Positions 57,737 to 64,000 of a stretch of 64,000 nt of DNA are shown here, in pieces. Position 1 is the first letter of the stretch. Each line of letters starts with the position of its first letter. The position numbers and the translations under genes are program-made. A model generated the notes under the pieces. That model did not search any database. It was not told the origin of the DNA and was given only the letters and a program-made list of their open reading frames with translations. Origin of the DNA: Lunularia cruciata (taxonomy: Eukaryota > Streptophyta > Marchantiopsida > Lunulariales > Lunulariaceae); assembly GCA_948567375.1 (NCBI GenBank), contig OX419758.1, positions 15,195,001-15,259,000 of the forward strand. Reading direction: 5' to 3'.

Positions 57737-58974
57737 ATGGGGAACTTCCGGTTTTCTTTGGCAAAAATGGAGAAGATGTGGAGGCCTTTGTGAGAGACTT
57801 CAAGAGAGCTTGCATAGGAAACAATGAGAGGAGGAAGAATGAGTGGGCCACATTATTACCAGATTTCTTTGAGGATGTAGCACTTACATGGTATGAGTCA
57901 GAATACCAAAAGAGAGAAGGGAGAGATGGGGAAGAGGAGACTTGGGAGACTTTGACTTCAGCACTCATTGAGAACTTTCTTCCTGATGAGAGTTTTGAGA
58001 GATTGATGAGTGAGGTTACATTTCTCAAGCAAGAAGAAGGAGAGAAAGTGAGAGTCTATGTGGAAAGAGTGGAAAAGTTAGAGTCCATATTTTGCATAGT
58101 GTTGAGGAAGGGTGGGGATGATGTGGAGACTACAATGATTGGCATAGGGGCCATGCTCACCAAGAATTTTTTGGGAGGGTTGAGATCACAAATCAGAAGC
58201 AAGGTGAGATATGAGAAACCTTCTTCCAAGGTTGAAGCTATCAAGATCGCAATTCGTATGGAGAAGAGTTTGGAAGGGGATGAGAGTGATTTGGTGGTGA
58301 AGGAGGTTGTGCATCCTCCTCAAGGCTACAAGTATGATAGAACTTCTGATACTTTGGTGATAAGGGTTGCACCACAAGTAGTAGTTGCTCCAATTTTTGC
58401 ACTTCCACCAAAGGATCCACTTCAAACCATCAGAGAACAACTTGCGGATCTCAAGATCAATGTGGTGCAACTATGGGAGAAGAGAGAGGTGGATCAGAAT
58501 GTAGGGAGAGTGCCTAGGAGTTATGGAAACTATCCATATAGAGGAGTTCAACCAGCCAACAATTTCAATGATAGAAATTGTTTTAATTATGGAGGAAGAG
58601 GCCACATCCAAAGGAACTGCCCAAATTCCACTTACCATGGAGGAAGGGGTTATGAGGGAACCAATAGAGAGAAAGAGTGTGGTAGTGAAACCCAAGTGGC
58701 TCCTAATCCAAACAAAGGTAAGGGGATAGCATCCATAGATGTGGTTGAGAGCAAGTATGAGAAGGGAGAGTGCTCAAACTCCAAGAGTTTTAATTTGGAG
58801 CTTTTGGCACAAGAGAAGAAGAGAGCTTGTTTTGCAGAGGATGTTCACTCTTCTCAAGGATTTACTCCAAGCAAGGATACTCCTATGTCTACTAGGAGCA
58901 CTCGCACCTCAACACCATCAACAACAAAGACTCCAAGGAAGAAGTTGGGGATGGAGGATTTCTTGATTTCAAAG
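57737..58974 (+). pseudogene. Gag of G-III, cut by Q1
   Basis: The ATG at 57737 (as in G-II) is out of frame by a one-base deletion just after it; the gag frame is open from about 57740 to 58974, longer than in the other copies. It has EAFVRDFKRACIGNNERRKN, the gag helical part LIENFLPDESFERLMSEVTF, and a knuckle CFNYGGRGHIQRNC in which the second Cys has become Tyr. The basic linker breaks off at FLISK where Q1 is inserted. Apart from the start, this is the best-preserved gag in the window. Confidence 0.78.
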
Positions 58975-61900
58975 TGTGGTGCCCACATTTTTTGTTTTTT
59001 TCAAAATAGAGAAGAAGCAGTGTATAGAGAAGTTGGATTGCACCTGTATGGCCAAAGAAGGCAAGGAAAAGAGTCTTCGGGATGAAACCCAAAGTAAAGT
59101 GACTTTGGGTCATAAGGCAAAGTACTCAAAAATGCCTTGTTAGCATACAACCCAAAGTAAGGAGTCTTTGTATTAGGGGGAGCTCAACTTGAGGCAAAGT
59201 CAGTCTAACAACCTTTTATCGGGGCGAGAAATTCAAGAAGGGACCGTTCAAAACTGGCGGTCCATACATGCAAAGTACGATTGACAGTGACAGGTGCATG
59301 CAAGAGGTGTGATTTCTTGGTAGAAACTCAAATTGAAGAGAGACAAAGAAAGCACAACTCTATAAAAATTGAGCTTGTGATGAAGCAATGTTGAGCAATT
59401 TTCCTTTGCCGTTGAGAATTCATCTTGTAGGTGATTGTGGGAAGGGAAATAGAGTTGAAGACGTGCTAGTGTGTAAGGGAGAATTCAAGAGAGTGAAACC
59501 GAGAGATAGTGAGAAAGCAGGAGAGATGGGAGGAAGAAAGAAGAACTCCAAATTTGCAGTGAGGAATCATGCAATTTGGAGGTTAGACGTAATCACAAGA
59601 ATCAAAGTCTTGAGCCAACTTTGGATTACATTCTTGGCATGGAACTGGAATGTTAGTTTTCTAGGTTTCATGACTGAGATCATCGAGAGCAAGTGTCTTG
59701 ATGGGCCCAAGGAAGAAGAGAAGAGAGGAAATCCAACTTGCTAGACAGAGTCGGATTGGAGATTAGGACTCAAAAAGGAAGCAGGCACGGAGCAGGGTGC
59801 CACGTTGTTGGGGAAGGGAGAGATAGCCAAAGAAACCCAAGAACTGAGGGATGCATTCTTGTCAAAGCGGACAAAGAATGGATACAAAGTAGAGAGCTAT
59901 AAAGATCATGTCAAGAGGGGGATTGTGAGTGCTCTGATGGCAATTCTAAAGCTGGAGAGAACAACCTATGTAGTGAAACACCAAGCGGTGTTCTTTCACA
60001 AATTGTTTGCAGGAGAACCAATAAATTGGGAGAGGTGCTTCCATGGAAGGACGTGACAAATGGTGTGGAATTTGCGGGATAAATCACCTCCACATTACAT
60101 CGTGCCGTTTGCAGCCCATTTCTACTTTGGGTTGAATTTGGTGAACTCGGTGGAGCAAACTTGAATGGTGTAGCATTTCCATCCTGACTTAAGAAGAGAA
60201 GTTGATGTAGAGGAGCAGCAGTACATCCTCCAAATCCAAAGCACAAACGAGTACTACAAGAAGACGGGGAAGAATGTGGAGATAGAAGCAAGTACTCCAA
60301 AATCAAAGAAGCGAAGTCGGCAGGCCAAAGCCAAAGACAAGACGAAACCTCGGAAGACCAGGAGTGGAAACCCGAGGCAAGGAATGGTGGTGATCGAGTC
60401 AGAAGATAAAGACTTGGAAGGTGAAGCCGAGTGCAAGTCCAAAGATTTGGAACTTGAGGAGGAACCCGAGCTAACTCTACGAAGTGGAGATACAAGTAGC
60501 AACAACAATGAAGGTGGAGAAATGACATCGGTGCCAGCTGTTGTAGAGGAGGAAGAAGAAGTGCAGGTGGAGATCGAGGCCAAGGACAACATGAAGTTGG
60601 AGGATGAGATACCTAAGCCTGAAGAAAAGAAGATCGCCATTCAGAGGGGAGTCCGCTCAAGACGCAAGGCAAAGTGTGAGGTAGGTCTGAGTAAAGTAAA
60701 AGAAGAAGTGACTGAAAGCTCGAGAAGCGAGGCATCAATTCCAATACAAAGACTGCAGAGACGAAGGCGAGTATTGGGTGAACACAAAGTAAGAAGGGAG
60801 GAAGTAGTAGCGAGCAAAGGAGTAGAGTACCTATGGGAGGTTGTGTGTCCACTGTTGGTGAAATTGGAGCACAGGAAGAAGGAAATGCAATCAACTTGTC
60901 CAGAAGTGAAGATTGTGTTGCAGGTCTTAGCGAGATTAGAAGAAAAGAACTCGGAGTTGAAGAAAATCATAACCCAAGGTGAGGAGGAAGGTGAAGTACT
61001 ACGAGCAAAGGCAGTAGTGAAGACTCAGGTAATTGAAGACTTGAAGAGAGAAGTGAGATATCGAGAGAAGCTTGTTAAGAAGAGTGACATAGCAAGGGAG
61101 AGACAAGTAGCAAAATATGAGATTTTGAAGCAACAATTTGCTGATTCAAGAGTAGAACTTATCCATGCTATGGCGAGGGTAGCAGCAAAGGAACAAGAGC
61201 TCAATAGAGTCATGGAGAGCGTAGAAGAGAAGAAGCAACTCTGGCAAAGGAAGTTGGTAGCACAATATAGGGAAGAAGAGAGGTTACAAGAGTTACTCCG
61301 TAATCAGGAGGAGAAGATTGTACAGAAGGAGAAGGAGAAGGAAACGGTGAAAGCCAAGTTCAAAGCAAAGTTGGCAATGTACAAGGAGGATTGGCTTGCA
61401 GATTGAGAGCAAGAAAGAAAAATGCAATTGGAGCCATTGAAGGAGATTGTCCTCAGGATGAATGTGATGTTAAGTATAGAGGCTAGCGTTCGGAGTGAAG
61501 AAACGAGGCTGCACGAGTTAAAATTGTTGGTGCAGGAGACGAGGCGAAGACAGGCAAAAGATACAGATTTGAATGCACGATTGATAAGTCTTAGGACTCG
61601 TGTAGATAGGAAGATATTGGAGGTAGAAGATAATATCGTGATTAGATTAGACTTAGTAAAGTTAGAGATAGATAAACTTTGGAAGGATGTTAGAGCCAGA
61701 CCCGAAGTAGATAACATAGGAGTGCAGATGTCTTTGGAGTTACCATCGGAGACATTGGAGAAGAGTGGGTCGAGAGATGAAGGTTTAGAAGGGTTACCCA
61801 CTAGTGTAATTTCAGATCAAGAAAGAGAACTGTTGGATCTGGTAGAAGAATTAGAAGTTGTGAAACCCGAGGATAGAGTAGTAGGAAGTAAAGTTACTTC

Positions 61901-62740
61901 GGGTTTGGGTTTGAAATCCAAGGAAGAAGTAGACATCGGATTAGAGTAGTAACAGTTTTGAGATTTGAAGAGGTAGATATGAAGAGGTGCATTGTCATTT
62001 TGGATCTGCAGGTTAGAAGAGTTGTTGTAGAACGGTATAGTTGTTAGAACTGTCAATTGCTTCACTACTTAAGAGTGGCATTTGCAGTCTTATGTTGTTT
62101 AGTGCTCATAATTCTGAGAATAGATAAAGCAAAGTGCTGTGAAGTAGTGCTCGTCGCTTGAGCTTGATTTCGAGTATTAGCTTTGCAATTGTGTTTGTGA
62201 GTGTGTGAAGAAATTTGAAGTGCAAGTCAGTGTGCTTGTTGGATGTTGGATTCCGTAGCCTTGATCTTCATTCTATGTGTTTGATCTTGAGTGAAGTGCA
62301 ATCGGAGCAATGCCTTGATAGATCTGAGAGGAATTGTAGTGTTGGTAGTATTTTGCATTTGTGAGTGCAGTGCAAGGTTGATGTGAAGCAATTTTGATCG
62401 AGGAAGTTGTGCCTTCAATGGACGGGTGGAACACAATTCTGAGGCAAAGTCATTTTGTAGTGAAGTGCCATTTTTGAGAGAGCGTGAATCATCTCAATCA
62501 AGATTGTTTGGGAAGATTTGATGGAGTTGTGATTATGGAGTGTTAATCTATGACAAGACTGTGAATTAATGCTTGTTACTCTCTTCTGGGTGTGGTTTCT
62601 ATCTGAGAGATTAAGATGCAACCAAGAAGAATTGAAAATGTTACTTTGCTTTGTATTTAGACATTTTTGACTCGTATCTCTGCGGGAACAAACTTTACTT
62701 ACCCGATTACCGCAAAAGTGATATTTGCTGGGTTGTCACA
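58975..62740 (+). mobile_element. Q1: best-preserved Q-family element, CAAAG duplications
   Basis: From TGTGGTGCCCACATTTTTTG to GCTGGGTTGTCACA, 3766 bp, flanked by CAAAG (58970-58974 and 62741-62745). The interrupted gag continues exactly after it. It contains a 410-base leader, one long reading frame, and a 790-base 3' region. No LTR pair, primer-binding site, RT or integrase. TG..CA ends and 5-bp duplications are what retroviral-type integrases produce, so it may be a solo LTR that carries a gene, or a non-autonomous element mobilised by a gypsy integrase. Confidence 0.9.
59388..61949 (+). pseudogene. Q-family large protein, Q1 copy: one frame, five stops
   Basis: One frame of 854 codons without any frameshift, broken only by TAG 59742, TGA 60054, TGA 60162, TAG 60171 and TGA 61404. 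The likely family start is 59526 (MGGRKKNSKFAVRN), since Q2 begins at the equivalent place. The N-terminal part has IWRLDVITRIKVL and FLAWNWNVSFLGF. The middle has QAVFFHKLFAGEPINWERCF and HYIVPFAAHFYFGLNL, reminiscent of the plant putative-transposon-protein domain (Transposase_32). From 60276 on a basic then acidic region leads to about 250 residues of coiled coil (60800-61400), and a conserved acidic tail with ETLEKSGSRDEGLEGL ends it. No catalytic motif. TGA at 60054 and 60162 and the two TAGs fit TGG and CAG codons changed by transitions. Confidence 0.7.
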
Positions 62741-62834
62741 CAAAGCAACAATGGAACAACAATATGTTGGAGGATTTTGGTAGTCACAAGGCTAACATCA
62801 CAGTGGCCAATTGATTGCTTTGAACCCTACCTTG
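62741..62834 (+). pseudogene. Gag-protease linker of G-III between Q1 and D
   Basis: CAAAGCAACAATGGAACAAC resumes the G gag frame cut at 58974 and corresponds to G-II 35538-35630. It is interrupted again by D at 62835. Confidence 0.8.
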
Positions 62835-63575
62835 TGTAATACTCCGAGGACAAGAGAAGAGAGAAAACACAGTTTGCACACTCAAACATTCGATGCCCCA
62901 AGGGAGCACCTTCTCTTTATTATATAGACAAAGAGGATCTCCTCCAAGGAAGCTCCACCATAGGATTAGGGACACAGATAGGTGACATGTCAGCAAGCTC
63001 CACCCTTGGATTACTTACTTGGATGGGTGACCTGTCTGGTCTAGGTCCTATCTGGTTGGTCAAACGAGCTTTGACCGGAGGGAATCTTTTAGGGAATCTT
63101 CATGTAGGAATCTCAAAATCACATGAGTAAGGTACCGTTGGAAAGCTCTCGACGAGACAAACCAGGGGGAGGGAAGGCCAGCCTTTCCTTTGTTGGGGGG
63201 GGGGGAATCTGCACATTTTTGAGGCCTAATTCATCCGTTTAGGCCTCCAAAATTGCCTTCAAAGATTTCAAGCATATTTCGGTTCCTACTCTATTCGTAG
63301 AAGTCCCCTTTTGGTGATACCTCTTTCTGATCTGTTTAGTCCATCATGTGTAACATCCTTCCAGATGTTACTAAACCAATTCTCACCTTTAAATCATATG
63401 TCTAGCTATTGGTTCTAAGGTTCTCAAGTTTATTTCGGTTTCTGCTCTATTAGTAGAAGTACTCTTTTGGTGATACTTCTATCTGATCTATTTTGACCAT
63501 CATGTATAACATCATTCTAGATGTTACCAAACCAAATTTCACATCTAGATCATATGGCTAACCCTTGGTATTACA
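62835..63575 (-). mobile_element. D: E-family solo LTR in G-III
   Basis: From TGTAATACTCCGAGG to GGTATTACA, 741 bp, flanked by CCTTG (62830-62834 and 63576-63580). It is the reverse-orientation relative of LTR E and includes the same doubled block (GGTGATACTTCT near 63474 and GGTGATACCTCT near 63314). A G10 run at 63196-63205 is notable. Confidence 0.88.
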
Positions 63576-64000
63576 CCTTGAGAAAGGAGCTTAGAGGTGG
63601 TTTGAGTTCTACAAGGAGCAAGAGGAAGAAGAAGGCAAAAGTTCCAATATCAATGGGGGTGGTGGATGCCAAGCCAGCACCATGGGAGGCTTGTGAATAT
63701 GCCTCCAAGATTGATGTGAGAGTGAATGGTCACAACATCAAGGATGCATTGGTTGATGGAGGATCAGCAGTCAATGCCATGTCAGAAAGGTTGATGAAGA
63801 AGTTGGGTATGATACCCTCAAGACCTTCAACATTTGTGGTGAGCATGGCAAACAAGCAACAAGTTTGACTAGTAGGGGTGATGGATAAAGTGGTAGTTTC
63901 AATCATGGGAGTTCAAAATCTTATGACTTTCCAAGTCTTGAAGGATTCAAGCTATGACTTACTTCTTGGGAGGCCATGGTTGAGAACAGCACGCACAACT
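63576..64000 (+). pseudogene. Gag end and protease of G-III, window edge
   Basis: LRKELRGGLSSTRSKRKKKA leads into the protease with ALVDGGSAVNAMSERLMKKL. TGA at 63866-63868 is followed by CTAG, as in G-II. Reading continues with VVVSIMGVQNLMTFQVLKDS and SYDLLLGRPWLR at the window edge. Confidence 0.78.

Larger units (their letters stand above)
55477..64000 (+). mobile_element. G-III: Ty3/gypsy element, 5' part, runs off window
   Basis: 5' LTR (55477-56166), primer-binding-like site, leader, extra CCHC frame, gag, then protease at the window end. It is interrupted by Q1 (58975-62740) and solo LTR D (62835-63575). The left flank is TGGTC; the matching duplication would lie beyond the window. 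Closely related to G-II throughout. Confidence 0.88.

Noticed and set aside
58975-62740. Q elements as classical DNA transposons
   Set aside because: Terminal inverted similarity is limited to TGTG/CACA, and 5-bp duplications with TG..CA ends do not fit the usual hAT, CACTA, Mutator or Harbinger signatures. No transposase catalytic motif was recognised. Not fully excluded.
1-64000. tRNA, rRNA, CRISPR arrays, bacterial operons
   Set aside because: No cloverleaf, rRNA core sequence or regularly spaced repeat was seen; the window is plant nuclear DNA.

Overview
This is a land-plant nuclear genomic window made almost entirely of nested, decayed retrotransposons, with one AT-rich island of about 5 kb (24031-29169) and no host gene that I can recognise. 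Plant-type Ty3/gypsy LTR elements, a LINE-like reverse transcriptase, many point-mutation stops and TE-in-TE nesting suggest a large repeat-rich genome. A gymnosperm such as a conifer or yew is my guess, not proven. I saw no rRNA, tRNA, CRISPR or intact host gene.

Layout. (1) 1608-6570: two divergent, degraded copies (Q6, Q5) of a TGTGACAAC-ended element family, called Q here. (2) 6580-22982: gypsy-like element H1 (+), whose remnants include a gag with zinc knuckles, a C5-cytosine-methyltransferase-like segment, an integrase and a C-terminal PHD finger. H1 is interrupted by a solo LTR (E, 9228-9981) and by a whole minus-strand gypsy element (G-I, 10326-18754), which itself carries a solo LTR (14382-15060). 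(3) 22983-24030: Q fragment. (4) 24031-29169: TE-poor AT-rich DNA with TA microsatellites. (5) 29170-29863: G-family solo LTR. (6) 30496-43325: LINE-like RT (-) split by gypsy element G-II (32047-41742), whose 3' LTR is itself split by Q3 (39620-41517). (7) 43326-47047: Q2, about 3.7 kb, with 5-bp target duplications. (8) 48460-51000: LTR fragment and chromovirus-like pol J (-). (9) 50999-54509: H2 (-), a second copy of the methyltransferase/PHD element. (10) 54510-55476: an inverted pair of short Q derivatives. (11) 55477-64000: G-III (+), running off the window and interrupted by Q1 (58975-62740) and solo LTR D (62835-63575).

Two signals stand out. The Q family consists of TG...CA-bounded insertions with clean 5-bp duplications. 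The two long copies carry one large reading frame (about 850 codons in Q1, ending in a long charged coiled coil) and no visible pol genes. The H family is a gypsy-like element that joins a C5-MTase-like domain and a PHD finger to RT and integrase, so it carries chromatin-type modules. Both are decayed; many stops and catalytic losses are G-to-A/C-to-T changes, as expected for methylated, silenced repeats.

Genes here do not cooperate as host pathways. The order of events is read from nesting: H1 is older than G-I, which is older than the 14382 solo LTR; the LINE is older than G-II, which is older than Q3; the G-III insertion is older than Q1 and D.
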